From Panaeolus papilionaceus (taxonomy: Eukaryota > Basidiomycota > Agaricomycetes > Agaricales): a DNA stretch of 64,000 bases. The stretch lies in NCBI GenBank assembly GCA_015501605.1, contig JADNRZ010000018.1, positions 992,001-1,056,000 on the forward strand. Reading direction: 5' to 3'. A model generated the notes under the pieces. The model saw only the letters and a program-made list of their open reading frames with translations. It had not been told where the DNA came from and made no database searches. Numbering within the stretch: the first letter of the stretch is position 1; each line of letters begins with the position of its first letter. Below, one piece after another: positions 44,471 to 55,350 of this stretch. The position numbers and the translations under genes were made by a program.

Positions 44471-45530
44471 CCACGAAAGGGTTTTGCAACAGGTGGGGAG
44501 ATGTCTATCCCAACCCGTACCCTGACACACCCCTACCTGCAAACCCGGCAGGTTCTGTCACGGGTTCGAAAACCATGTCCATCACTAGTTATGAACGCAC
44601 CAAATCATTCATTTACGAGGTGCAAAACCATTCAAATATTAAGCGTACAATGACTGATTTTTGACTGGAAATCATTCATTTTCATGGCACAATGTCCATG
44701 AACAAAATTATAATTGTCTGGCATAGAGGGGGATATCACATTTAAAATCCCAAATGTTGGCTCACCTGTTCAGTTGATGACTTGTTGATGACGCTGATGC
44801 GCAGCGAGACGGTGTGGGAACATTGCTTGGCAGTGCGCGCGAACACAAGCTGTGAAATTGCCATACTAAGCATTTTGTGTTGATGTGGCAGTGAAGTCGT
44901 GCCCTCCTTCTTCCCTCCATTGTCACTAGCCCTGCCTGCGTTCTCCTAGGTCAGCAATTTACTATTTTGTGAGTCTTTCGTTCGTTCATGTGTTTTCACA
45001 GTCGACCAGTGGCATGTGTGCTCCATGTAGCACTGTGTTAAGGGCATGGTCAGTTGTTTGCCCACCCATGTTCTCCTAGGTAAGCAATTTACAATTTGTT
45101 GTGTCTCTCATTCATTCGTGTGTTTCATAGTTGACCGGTGTCATGTGTGGTGTGGTCACCAGTAACTTGGAGTGACACTCAGGACACTGCAGCCTTGTTC
45201 TAACTTTATCAAGAGGTTCGAAGATGATCAATCAGTGGTAAAAGCTGGAGTGTCTGTGTGTTCTTGGTCATTCAATGGTGAGTTAACAGTGTGTATTATC
45301 TTGAAAACCAACTGACTTGCTTGTGTGGATAGCCAACTTGCCACCGAATGTGAACCCTCTCACATCTCTCCCCAAAGACCTAACCCGCTAGTGTGCATCA
45401 TTTCTCCTTCCACCACTCACCCCGGTTCCACATACTACCACTTACCTGCGCCTGACTTGTTACTTAATATTGCTATGTCAACAATAAATATTATCCATTG
45501 CCTGTCCTCGAAAAGTGATGCGCCCTTGTG
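44471..45530. other. spacer between the left array and the KDZ gene, with an 85-bp direct repeat
   Basis: No gene is supported. Segments at about 44938-45020 and 45064-45150 are direct repeats (GTTCTCCTAGGTCAGCAATTT against GTTCTCCTAGGTAAGCAATTT, then CGTTCATGTGTTTT-like words, GACCAGTGGCATGTGTG against GACCGGTGTCATGTGTG). CpG is relatively frequent here compared with the flanking Gypsy DNA. Confidence 0.55.
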
Positions 45531-48500
45531 CTAAGTTCTAATCATCGTCTGAATCAATATTGGAGGAACACGACCATCAAAATCATCAGGACTATCCGAC
45601 TCTGAACTGCTCCCCTCTGTCACTCCCTCTGAACTCAACTCAGCTTCTGATGGTGGCGATGCCTCTGTTACTGGACAGGATGTTTTCACAGACCCTGTAG
45701 GTGGCATATTCGGACCCAAAGAGTGGTGTGGCTTTGATGGTGGCGACGTGAACGGTATGTAGTTCATACACCACCCATTTCCAAACCCAAGTTCATGGAG
45801 AAGCAGGGCCCAGTACACTGCACAGGCTCCTGCCAAACGTCGTGCATAGTCGGCCTGCTTCAAGGCATATGCTTGCAGTCCTGATTGAAGATGTGAACCT
45901 ACCTCTGTCCGCAACCCAACACATCGTTCCCACCACCTCACCCTCCACTCTAGATAGGCAATACACCGCCGCATCTCCTCTACAATCAACTTCAACTCTT
46001 CCTCCCAGCGCAACGCTCGTGTGCGAGCCTTTGCCCACTGCACCTGAGCGGTGACATCTAACTTGGCTTCATCGTCAAGCTTTTTCGTGTTCGGGCCAAT
46101 TACGAGCCAAATCCAGGGGATAAGGTGATGTGTTTTCAACTTCTTCTTCCGATTTTCCTTTTCTGTATCATTCAACCCTTCCAAGGGATCCTCTTTACCA
46201 AGTGGTCTCATATCCTCGTCCTTCAACTCCAAGAGCCGAACAGACCAGTCTCCTTTTGGATCCAAAATTAGCAGGGCATCTCTTGCAGATCGATATCGCG
46301 CTGCCGCGTTATGTTTCTTCTTGGTCAAGCGATCGTACAGTGTGTGGGCACGGGTATTAGCTTTGTTCCCCTCCCCTGCAAGATTTAGTTTTTTGAAGGT
46401 TGAGAGATTGGTTTCTGCACGGAGTAAACACTGAATCTCCTCAAGCACGACTTCAGCCTGAGTGACCCATGCACGGGTTCAATGCTCCCAAGCCGGTTCA
46501 CAGTGAGGTGTAAGGTGTCAGGGAGAGATGAAGGGAGGAAAAGCTTGGTGCATTCGGGAGCAGGGGGTTCAGAAGCATTCTCCACCTCAACAAGAGGAGT
46601 TACACACGGCATGTAGCTCTTCTGAACATCACACCAACCATTCAGCCTCTGTAAGAGTGCTGTTCGTTTCTGCTGAAGATCAGCAGAATCCTGTGTTGTT
46701 GGCTTTGAGCTCTCCAACAATTCATCTTTTAACAGTCGTCTATCCAATTGTAGAAGTGACCTTGAATAAAATGTGTATTCAGGTAATAAATGCGACATAC
46801 TGCTGATCCTCAATCTCGAGGCCTGTTAAGAGAAAACTTGACATCGAAATCTTGTGAGCCGGAACCTCCCCTGCACGAGCCGCCGTTTCTTCTTCAGCTG
46901 CAAGCTGCAACTGAACATCCTGAAGAGTCAACCCTGGGTTTGTGTGAGTGTGATCAGAAATATGACAGCTGAAACAGATCAAAGGAGATGGCTCAACTCA
47001 CCTGGCTCCTTCTCTTCGTATGGGTTGGGTTGGGTTTGATCTTGCTCCCACGCCAGGGTCATTTCCTCCCATTGTGCGACTGCTTCGTCATTGAAGGTCG
47101 CCGAGAACTTCTCAAAGTTCTCTTTATGAAGCTGACTTAACCTGTCTGCTTCCTTCAGCTTTCGAGCAAAGCGAAAACCTAGAATATATGATAACTAGTT
47201 AGCAGTCACCAATAGCCGCACTAAGCAAAGAACTCACGAAATCCAACGATCTTGCAAATGTTGAAGTAGTTCCAGTGATCGTTAATGACCTCATGACGGG
47301 CGGGGGAGGACATTTCCCAGACACTGACTCCCAAGCCATTTGTTGTCCACCACATTTGCTCAATCTCATCTCCACATAGCCTCCCAACTTCAGGCATGTA
47401 ACCGACATTATATCGTTCCTGACAGCTTTTCCCATGGCCATTGATGTGCCAAGAAGGAACAGCTACTTGAACGTCAACATGATCAGGAATATGAAGCCGT
47501 GTTGGTAAATCCTGCATTCTGGTTTGAAGACAGTGTGACCACTGACACGCAATATCGTATGTGATAACAACGTGCTGAAGGTTAATCCCTGAGAGTGAAG
47601 AGAATAAAATGTAATCCATATTGCAATATCTGAAAATTGTGAATTTTGTTACCTCTGAGTAAACACGAAGCTATTCATCACTTTGCATAAACCACTTACT
47701 TTTCACCCTTCTGTAGATCACCAGCACCATTACGACAAATGAGACAGTGACGTGAACAAATAACAAGACCAACACCCGATACTGAATAACCAGGGGTGCT
47801 GCGAGTGGCCGCACGCAAGATTGCGTCATGTTCTGAATTACAGGTGTTAATCTATGAATCCGGATGAACAATCTAAATTAGTATTTGAATTATTAGATCG
47901 TTGAAAGCTAACCTCCGGCTCATCAACCTTTGCTGCTATGTGCTTCATGTATGGCTCTTGCTCAACAAAGGCACCCCATCCTGACCCAAGTTCAATATCA
48001 TTGAGACCGCGATCCTTTTGTTTGAGTTTGAAATTCACATCAATTGCAACGAACAATGTGTAAAGAAATCTATCAGATTATGTCATGAGTCATGATGTCA
48101 AGATATGATAATAAGTGCAAGTACGCATGCATCTGCTGTGTCTGCATCCCAATCACTGGGCAGGTTCTTTTCAGGATGTGGACATAGTGGGCATTCCACC
48201 AATGTCCCCCCTAGCTCAGTTCCCGATGTGCCAGATGGTGAGTGTGCACAGCCAGACCTCTTTAGTCCCATCATGTGCCTCCAAATCCGTATTGTGCAAT
48301 TAAAGTTATTAAGCTGTGACTATATGTAGGCATCAGATTTATTTTAGATCTGCTATTGAGTGTTGTGACCGTACCGGCTGCTCTGCCAACTCGAGGAAAT
48401 CAGTCTTCTGTAGAATGTGGTTGTAGTAGTCATAACTGGTGATTTTCCCATCCAAATTAAGGGAGTGGAATGTATCAAGGATGTCAAACGTGAACACACT

Positions 48501-49483
48501 GCGAATCCGCCGTAGTGAGGCTGGAAATAAGCGCTCACGCAAAAGCTGTCGGTATCTGGGAGCCATGTTTGGGCGACACCCACAGTAACGAACAGAAAGC
48601 TTGAAAACACCGGTTGTATGAATGACTTGCAAAGTCTGAATATCTCCATCCAACAGTTTCTCGGCGCGATTAGGACAATCGCTCCCTTCATGTCCTAGTT
48701 GGCGTACAAGACCAAGCTCATACAGCAATGACTTGACAAAAAAGGTCCCATTCCATTTCTAGAAAGTGTTTAATGACAAAACACAAATGAGATATCAGAC
48801 GCACAGGTGTGGCGTAGCAGTCTACATACCTCAATACAGTGGAAAGGAAGGTGTTTGTGCTGGTGAAGGGAACATGATTGACAGAGGACCTGGCTAGTAT
48901 TGAAGCAGTCCAAACATCGGACCACTGACTGACCCTCTGTTGTTGGAGATGTTGGAAGACCACAGTTACTACATGCCGGATCGCGACAGCCATCTGGAAT
49001 GCCCTCATGTTGGAGGATAATATCAAGAAACTCATCGCGCACGTGCAGCCAATCTGCAAGTTTGTCCTAGTGTTCTTTACTATTTGGATTTTGGAATAAC
49101 ATATTTACATATGTACGCACTGTATTACTGGACCATGTTCGACTCCGTTTCTTCAGTGGCTCCTCTCCAGATAATGATCTTGACTCCTGATCATTGGATG
49201 TTGGGACTGCAGTCTGAGAATCATCTTGTCCACCTGTATCTGCTTCATGGTTGTTGGCAGTATCGAGAGATGTGGATGTCTCGCCATTGTGCTGAGATGC
49301 AGGTGTCAACGTAACTTCACTGTGTCTTGCACCCTTCACTGATGATCGGCCCCTGGTTTTCTTCCCCATTGTCACCACTTCGGTCTTCCCGTGATTTCTT
49401 TCAGTAGTGGCAGATGGACTTGCATTGCGAAAGGTGACATTCCTTGTTCGTGCTTTTGTTTTGGAGCCAGCAGTGCACTTCAT
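45531..49483 (-). CDS. KDZ (Kyakuja-Dileera-Zisupton) transposase with Cys-rich CxC-type domain
   Basis: Minus-strand gene with about nine exons, starting at the ATG at 49483. The first 130 residues are basic and Ser/Thr-rich. A Cys/His zinc-binding region follows at 49042-48770 (GCRDPACSNCGLP, RCLDCFNTSQVLCQSC) and continues at 48728-48339 with LYELGLVRQLGHEGSDC, FKLSVRYCGC, LLRERLFPASL and FDILDTFHSLNLDGKITSYD. This is the CxC2-like module known to accompany KDZ transposases. The nuclease-type core holds FVAIDVNFKLKQKDRG (48050), GVGLVICSRHCLIC (47740), VVITYDIACQWSHCLQTR (47580) and GRLCGDEIEQMWW (47370). The Asp of IDVNF, the Asp of YDIACQW and the Glu of DEIEQMW are the likely catalytic acids. 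The C-terminal part (46979-45531) contains KARTRALRWEEELKLIVEEM and YLEWRVRWWE. Exons are open and splice sites plausible, so the gene may be functional. The last codons can be read in two frames. Confidence 0.88.
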
Positions 49484-49671
49484 GATAAGAACTTGAAAAG
49501 GACAAGGGGTGAAATGATAACGATTAGAACTATATTTGGAAACTCAGGGTTCGGAACACAACTTGCTAGATTGTCGGATCTCCAATTACTGTTTGGAATA
49601 TAGTATTATCATTGACGTGAATTATAGACTTGGATTTGAAATGAACTAAGAAAAACAAACAAAAAATCTAA

Positions 49672-50520
49672 TTATTGACCACTACACTTAGCACTAAGAT
49701 GAGCATTATAGGTCTGCATATTCGAATAAGGGACATACAACATTCTCGGACCATACTTGTGTTTGTCACCCCGAACACGGCCCGTAAACTCAACTGTGCC
49801 ATGTGTCAATCCCTTCAGAAAGGTGTCAAGTGCCTCTGCATAGGTAGTGTATGACTTCCACTGACTTTCGTCAAGAGGGAGGCCACTGATCAAGAAACGT
49901 GCCCAGTCTCTAGGTAATGTAGATTGGTTAATAAAAATAAATGTTCAGCCAGGATAAACGCACAAGTCGCTGTAGATGCCAGGGCATCGGCCTTTGATCA
50001 CTGTATAGAAGGTGCAAGAACTGGGATTAAACTCAGGTTGGGTGCTAGCCACTTCAGGTTCTTCATCGTCATCGTTATCAGGAGGGGGTGTAACACCATT
50101 AGAAGCCAATTCGAAGACCAACGCTTGAATGGAGCGGAGCATGTCCATTGTTTCTTCGTGCTGGGCTTGAAGAGTCGCGTTTTGAGCATTCAAGGCGCGC
50201 GTGAGGCTGTGGAGAGCGGCAACTTCATCTCGGAGTGCTTGCAGCTCCATAGCGAGTGTGTCATGTCGCACAGAAGGCTGAGGGCTTGGGATGGAGTCTC
50301 TGCTATCAAAAACCAAGGTATGATTCTCAACTGGAGAGAGTGTCAGACATGCACTAAACAATGGGAATGAAAGTAACCCACAATTCCTAAAGTGGACAAC
50401 AGGTTTTTTGGATTTAGATGGGCTAGCGAGTTCTTGAGAACCTGTTCCGCTTGCGAGGGCGCCTGGCAAATGTTCATGTTGAGAAGAAGTAAAACCAGAC
50501 GGATTTTGACTGGCCTTCAT
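49672..50520 (-). CDS. coiled-coil protein with RNase H1 N-terminal/viroplasmin-like motif
   Basis: The start is the ATG at 50520 (KASQNPSGFTSSQHEH). An intron probably removes about 50380-50330 (GTGGGTTACTTTC .. TCTCTCCAG). A leucine/alanine-rich coiled coil follows (LQALRDEVAALHSLTRALNA and LQAQHEETMDMLRSIQALVF), then an acidic linker (PPPDNDDDEEPEVAS). The motif FYTVIKGRCPGIYSDL matches the opening of the RNase H1 N-terminal (hybrid-binding, also called viroplasmin) fold. After a second intron near 49960-49920 the domain continues with WKSYTTYAEALDTFLKGLTH. In known proteins this fold binds RNA-DNA hybrids or double-stranded RNA. No RNase H catalytic domain is attached. The gene follows the transposase's orientation and lies about 190 bp upstream of it. 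I infer that it belongs to the transposon. Confidence 0.65.
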
Positions 50521-50863
50521 GCTGAAGGGCAATATTCAGAGCGCTGTAGGAGGAGAGAGGTAAAGGGGTGTAAAATAAAATTTTACTCTACTTGAAAGGA
50601 ACTATTTGCTCTACAAACACACAACGCCTGGCTGTCAGACACCGCAACCCGACGCTAAAATTCCAAATGAAGAATTCATCAGTCGACTCGACTCGACAAA
50701 TAAATAAATAAAAAATCATTTTCCATACCAAAATACTCAATCAAACTGAAAGTGAGGGGGAGAGGGACAATTCAACCTTCCTACCCCAACCACTTGCTGT
50801 TCACCTCCATCCCATCCACCCCACCTACAACCTCTCCACTCTGTGAACTCTTCTCATTTCAGC
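50521..50863. promoter_or_regulatory. divergent promoter region between two KDZ cargo genes
   Basis: A 343-bp region separates the ATG codons at 50520 (minus) and 50864 (plus), so it must contain start sites for both genes. It holds ATAAATAAATAAATAAAAAA at about 50697, which could act as a TATA-like element, and a pyrimidine-rich tract (50780-50840) just before the plus-strand start. The sequence TCGACTCGACTCGAC at about 50680 is a short repeat. Confidence 0.5.
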
Positions 50864-53800
50864 ATGACTAGAGCGCCCTGGACTACCAAAGAGCAACGTA
50901 CCTTTCTAAAACAGCACCTCATAAAGTGGAAGGTCACAGATTCAAAGAAACGTATCGTGTTATTTCACACCCTTGTCAACGAGTGGATTGAACGGTGGCC
51001 AGCAGGCTATACCCCACCTTCAGAGGCCGACATCGAAAGCTATGTTGATGCCAATACACCGCGTAGTCTGGCAGAAGCAATGGCCAAGGAGGTTGCCCTC
51101 ACTCCCATAGCTAAGGCTGAACTTCTCAGTCCCCCTGGAGTACCATAGGGAGTCCCTAGGGACTCTCCGGACTCCCTATGGACTTTTTACATATATTACC
51201 TAAATTTGATGTTTTGATAGGTTTCAGACAAATCCATATACGGAGTCCCTAGGGAGTCCCTACAGACTCTGTAGGGAGTCCCTAGGGAGTCCCTACAGAC
51301 TCTGTAGGGACTCCCTAGGAACTCTGGTGGACTCCATCAGGACTCCACAGGAACTCCAGGAAAATTGGATAATGCAAATGCAGATGACTCTGATGTAGAT
51401 AATAATTAGTCATTACAATATATGGACAAATGTACTCACAGTATTTCCCATAATCACCTTGTATTACTGCTGGAGTCCCAGGGAGTCCCTAGGGAGTCTG
51501 CACAGAGTCTGTAGGGACTCCCTAGGGACTCTGTATATGGATTTGTCTGAAACCTATCAAAACATCAAATTTAGGTAATATATGTAAAAAGTCCATAGGG
51601 AGTCCGGAGAGTCCCTAGGGACTCCCTTGGGACTTCTGTCACTCTAGCACATATATTACAAATTTCTCGTAATACAAGGTAATTTTGCCTTGTTTTTTTG
51701 TTTGTTTGCACTGTCCTTGTATGCTGGTGTTGCAGTTGAGGGTGTCCACAGTTGTGTTAGGTGACAATGCTGTGTTTTTTGGCAGAGAGTCCCTAGGGAG
51801 TCCGTACAGTACTCAGGGGGGACTGACAAGTACTCAGCTAAGGTATGACATTTGTCAACGTCTGTATGCGCTGTCATTCCATGTTTGACTTACATTTTAT
51901 ATTCAGAGGCTCTGTCAATGGCTCAATAATTACACCAATTGACTGACAGACTCCGACCTGGAAGAAAATGCTGATTCAAAATCATCCAAGAAGACCAAAC
52001 GAGCGAAGGGTTCCAACAAACAAACCAACAGAGCTTCCACCGCACCTCAGGTGGAACTGACTCTTGGCCCTAAATGTCCTCTTCAGGTGTGGCAGGTATT
52101 CTGGAACAAGCATAGAGACACACTCCAGCCTCTTGATAATACAGCATGGAAGGAAGAACACAAGGGAAAGGACCCTAAGAAAACACGGGAGAATGGATGG
52201 CTCGCCTTCCTCCAGCGTTGGGTGATCAATAAATACAAAACCCTCGACGACAATGCGAAGGCTTGCATAGAAGCGGCTTGCAAGTTAACCACTGGATACG
52301 AAGTCTTGGACGAAACCATCCAGGAACGCAACCAGCGTTATGAGAGGTAATTCTTCCTGTCGTACTTTAGTCTTCCCATGGCTAATTGTGGTTCAACTAG
52401 CTGCATAGCCCAGCTCCCTACAACTCTCGACGATATTTGTGCTTCCATCTACAGGCAAACTGAATGGTCAGGATTGATAATTTTCGGTGGTCCTCGACTG
52501 ATCCTGGGTGGAAAACGTCAGATTGTAGTGTAAGTGAACCTTTATTGACCCTCACGCCAGCAACTTGTTCTGACATCTCCCTTATTAGGTCGTTTGGAGG
52601 CAAAAGACAGAACCTGGAGGAATGGATGGGGAAAGAGAAGTTTGCAAACACTATTCATCAAGTCGTTTCGGATTATTTGTTGGACATGTACGGGGGTGAG
52701 TACTCTTGATTTGACATTTGTCCTGGATCGTGCTGATGAGGTCCTCTAGACGGTGAAGCACTCGAGAAGTGGTCCCTTGATTATGAGCCACCCAGTTGTT
52801 CAGAGTCTGAATCTGAAGATATTGAGAGTAATGATGACAGTCATGGCAATGAGGGCACGTCGGTCACCGAGGAAGGTGCCCATGTAGCATTGGGCGAAAA
52901 AGAGAGGTTTGTTTTTTCGGATCTTATCTATTAGGGAACTCTGTCTCACGATATTTCGTTGCAGTCCACATGACATGTTGGGCTCGTCTGCTCTTCCATC
53001 ATGCCCTGTCACCGCTCTTGAAATAATCAAGAATGTGTTAGAAACGACCTCACACACTACGACCACCTCCACAACCATCTCCACCATTGATTCTATGGAA
53101 TCTGTTGCAGATCATAACAACAATGATGCTCAAGGTTAGTACCTCCATAGAACTTGAATACATTAGAAAGCATTAACCAACTCTATTTTAGAGCACGATG
53201 CACATGCGTTGCCCCATCCAACAACCAACTTGCAAGGACAATGTGAGGAGGATGCTTCTGTTGAAGAGAGCAACAACAAGGGAATAAGTGGTAAGTTGAA
53301 TGTTACTTGGTTCCATAAAACGACTAACACCTTGCTCTATCGATGATTTAGGTGAGATGCCACCTGGAGATGGGGCGATTATCGATACATCCAATGTCAC
53401 TGGACTTCCTCAGCTGCCTCTCGAGGATCTGGACAAAGCTGTTACCGACTCAATCAATGTAGATGCTCCAGATCAGCCAGAAGAGCGTCCTGGCTCGCAA
53501 CAAACACGAGAGCAGATGGGCAAAGATTCTGATGCAGATAACAGTGAGATCAAGTTTACACTACTCATGCTATATAGTCACTGACGATCTACTAGACATT
53601 ACCATGGCCCAGGACGAGACTCTGCCTCTACAAGATCAAGGCAGAGCAAGTGCTATCGACACATCACTTACCCTATCAAAACCTGCCACGTCATCACCCA
53701 ACATACCCTTTAAGGCCAGTCCAACTCAACATAACGTCTCCAACAACTCCACCATATTGTCTATTTCTACGCCTTGCATTACTCCAGCTATTCCAGCTTT

Positions 53801-54551
53801 GCCATCCTCATCTCTGTCCACAAATACACCATCAGCTACTCCTGCATCGCCATCCTTATCTGTGTCCAACCACGCACCATTGGCAGATCCCATCACCACC
53901 ACAGCACCAGTCGGAACACAGGCAGCTTGGGATCTTGTGCGGAATGCATCACAAGATCCACGATGGCACTCCTTTGTCAACGCATTTGTTGACTTTGAGT
54001 CTCAGGATCCTATCACAGGAGTAAGTCCAATGCGTCATTTGACTTGTGGGTCGTCATGCTAACCAAATGTCTAGCAACTCTCTGTGGGCCTTGCAAAGCG
54101 CCCAAAAATTGTTACGGAGTGGATCAGATCCAAGAAGAAGCATGTCATACCTGAGATTTCCTTCAACTCAGCTGTGACTCAAATGATAACGTGGTGGAAA
54201 GCCTTGTGTCCTGATCCCGACGATGCAACCACATTTCCATCCTTCACTAAAGGGGGTACCTCTGGTATTTATACCGTTGTTGTCCCATTAGCCTGGTGTA
54301 TATCCCTCATCAATGCCAGTGCGGACAACACACTTGAGGAGGAACTGTGGCAAACTGTCGGAATACTTGGGCGCATCTTGGCATTCTTTGCTGCTGAGAG
54401 CAAGAAACCTCAGCATGCCTCTAAACGTTCCGTCGCATCAGTTGATGTGACCTCCAATGAGAATGGTGGCCGAAAGCAGTGTGTCATTTGAATTGGACAT
54501 CTTTGATTTTAAAATTACTGACTAACAGTCTACAGGTTAAGGAAGCGTTAA
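50864..54551 (+). CDS. cargo protein of a basidiomycete-expanded family, multi-exon
   Basis: The ATG at 50864 opens with TRAPWTTKEQRTFLKQHLIK and FHTLVNEWIERWPAGYTPP, the N-terminal signature of a large agaricomycete family of unknown function. The next exon (about 51949-52350) is basic (KSSKKTKRAKGSNKQTNRAS) and then reads LQVWQVFWNKHRDTLQPLDN and GWLAFLQRWVINKYKTLDDN. Several small exons follow at 52456-53580, with donors such as GTGAGT at 52696 and 53136. A Ser/Thr/Pro-rich stretch runs 53600-53950. The C-terminal domain (54075-54480) has GLAKRPKIVTEWIRSKKKHV, MITWWKALCPDPDD and GIYTVVVPLAWCISL. The likely last exon ends GGRKQLRKR at 54551. The 51143-51630 palindromic element lies in the first probable intron (donor GTACCATAGG at 51142). 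The gene ends about 150 bp before the right subterminal array. Function is unknown; its place inside the element suggests a role in transposition or regulation. Confidence 0.62.
51143..51630. repeat. foldback element built of GGGAGTCCCTAGGGACTC words
   Basis: The left arm (51143-51262) and right arm (51508-51630) are reverse complements. The matching core runs from AGTCCCTAGGGACTCTCCGG through TTTTTACATATATTACC and AAATTTGATGTTTTGATAGG to GACAAATCCATATAC. The arms and the loop next to them are packed with the self-complementary word GAGTCCCTAGGGACTC and variants (TCCCTACAGACTCTGTAGGGA). A single extra word occurs at 51786-51810. The element lies in the first probable intron of the plus-strand cargo gene. 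Confidence 0.88.
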
Positions 54552-54659
54552 ACGAGGTCAACACTGTACCTTCCTTCATGCTGCTTCTCCATCACATGTG
54601 TTACACCCCTCCCAATGCTGTTGTTCATCTGTGTGTCCAACCCATTTCGCTTGTGCCGT

Positions 54660-55345
54660 TTTCCACCCGGTTTTTATCATTTCGCCCTCGCTCGTCATCC
54701 TTTTCATGATTTCACTCTCGCTTTTTGCCTGCATTTCTCTTGCTCTTTTTATTTGTCTTTCCCAATGATTTCGTCCTTCCATTCTAGCTTATGATTTCGT
54801 CACACCTGTCCCATAATTTTAATCACCCGTTTAGTTTTGACTTTATTGTCTTTTTCAATGATTTCGCTGTGCCTATTCCATGATTTCGCCGCACTTATTT
54901 TATGATTTCGGTACCGTTTAGTTTTGATTACATTGTGTCTTAATTATTGATTTTGTCATCATTCATTCTCTGTCACTTCCACATTCCAATGATTTCGTAG
55001 CACCTATTTTATGATTTTGTCGTTACACTCTCTGTCCCTTGCAATGATTTTGCCCAATATAGATATGATTTAATTATTGTTGATGTGTGAATGACTTCGT
55101 GCCAGAATGATTTGATTTCACTCCAGAATGATTTATATTCTATGATTTTGCTCCATACAGTTAATGATTTGGGCCAATGATTTGGCTGCTTGAGACTTAT
55201 GATTTGCACAAATGATTTGATTTGCTAGGCATTGATTATGATTGCATGCACCTACTATACATATTGGTTATGATTTTTGACCCATGGCAAAATGGAATGA
55301 TTACCTGAGGCATTGCCATGTTAAATGATTGCTCTTATCAATAAC
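54660..55345 (-). repeat. right subterminal array of ATGATTTCG words
   Basis: ATGATTTCG, the reverse complement of the left-array word, recurs at about 54704, 54764, 54787, 54859, 54880, 54902 and 54991. Further inward to outward come many decayed forms (ATGATTTTG, ATGATTTGG, ATGACTTCG) up to about 55335. Spacing is looser and CG is more often lost than in the left array. Opposite orientation at the two ends is what transposase-binding subterminal repeats would show. Confidence 0.82.
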
Positions 55346-55350
55346 CACTC
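55270..55350 (-). repeat. right terminal inverted repeat of the KDZ transposon
   Basis: Read inward from 55350 it gives GAGTGGTTATTGATAAG, CAATCATTTA, TGGCAATGCCTCAGGTAATC and CCATTTTGCCATGG, aligning with 43854-43936. The Gypsy sequence resumes with the duplicated ATGGAAGC at 55351. Confidence 0.9.

Larger units (their letters stand above)
43854..55350. mobile_element. complete 11.5-kb KDZ-type DNA transposon with cargo genes
   Basis: Three independent signs define the ends. The Gypsy pol sequence is continuous on both sides. ATGGAAGC is duplicated at 43846-43853 and 55351-55358 but occurs once in copy 1. The two ends are ~82-bp imperfect inverted repeats. Inside lie a left array of CGAAATCAT words and a right array of ATGATTTCG words, the KDZ transposase and a coiled-coil gene on the minus strand, and an oppositely oriented gene. 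The 8-bp duplication agrees with what is known for Zisupton, the Z of KDZ. Many fungal KDZ elements travel with TET/JBP oxygenase genes (known from the literature); no such gene is seen here. Confidence 0.93.

Noticed and set aside
44480..44590. Possible tRNA-like segment with GGTTCGAAA
   Set aside because: No acceptor, D or anticodon stems can be drawn around it; the T-loop-like word alone is insufficient.
43854..55350. TET/JBP oxygenase gene within the KDZ element
   Set aside because: Looked for because many fungal KDZ elements carry one; no HxD..H double-stranded beta-helix motif was seen in any open frame.
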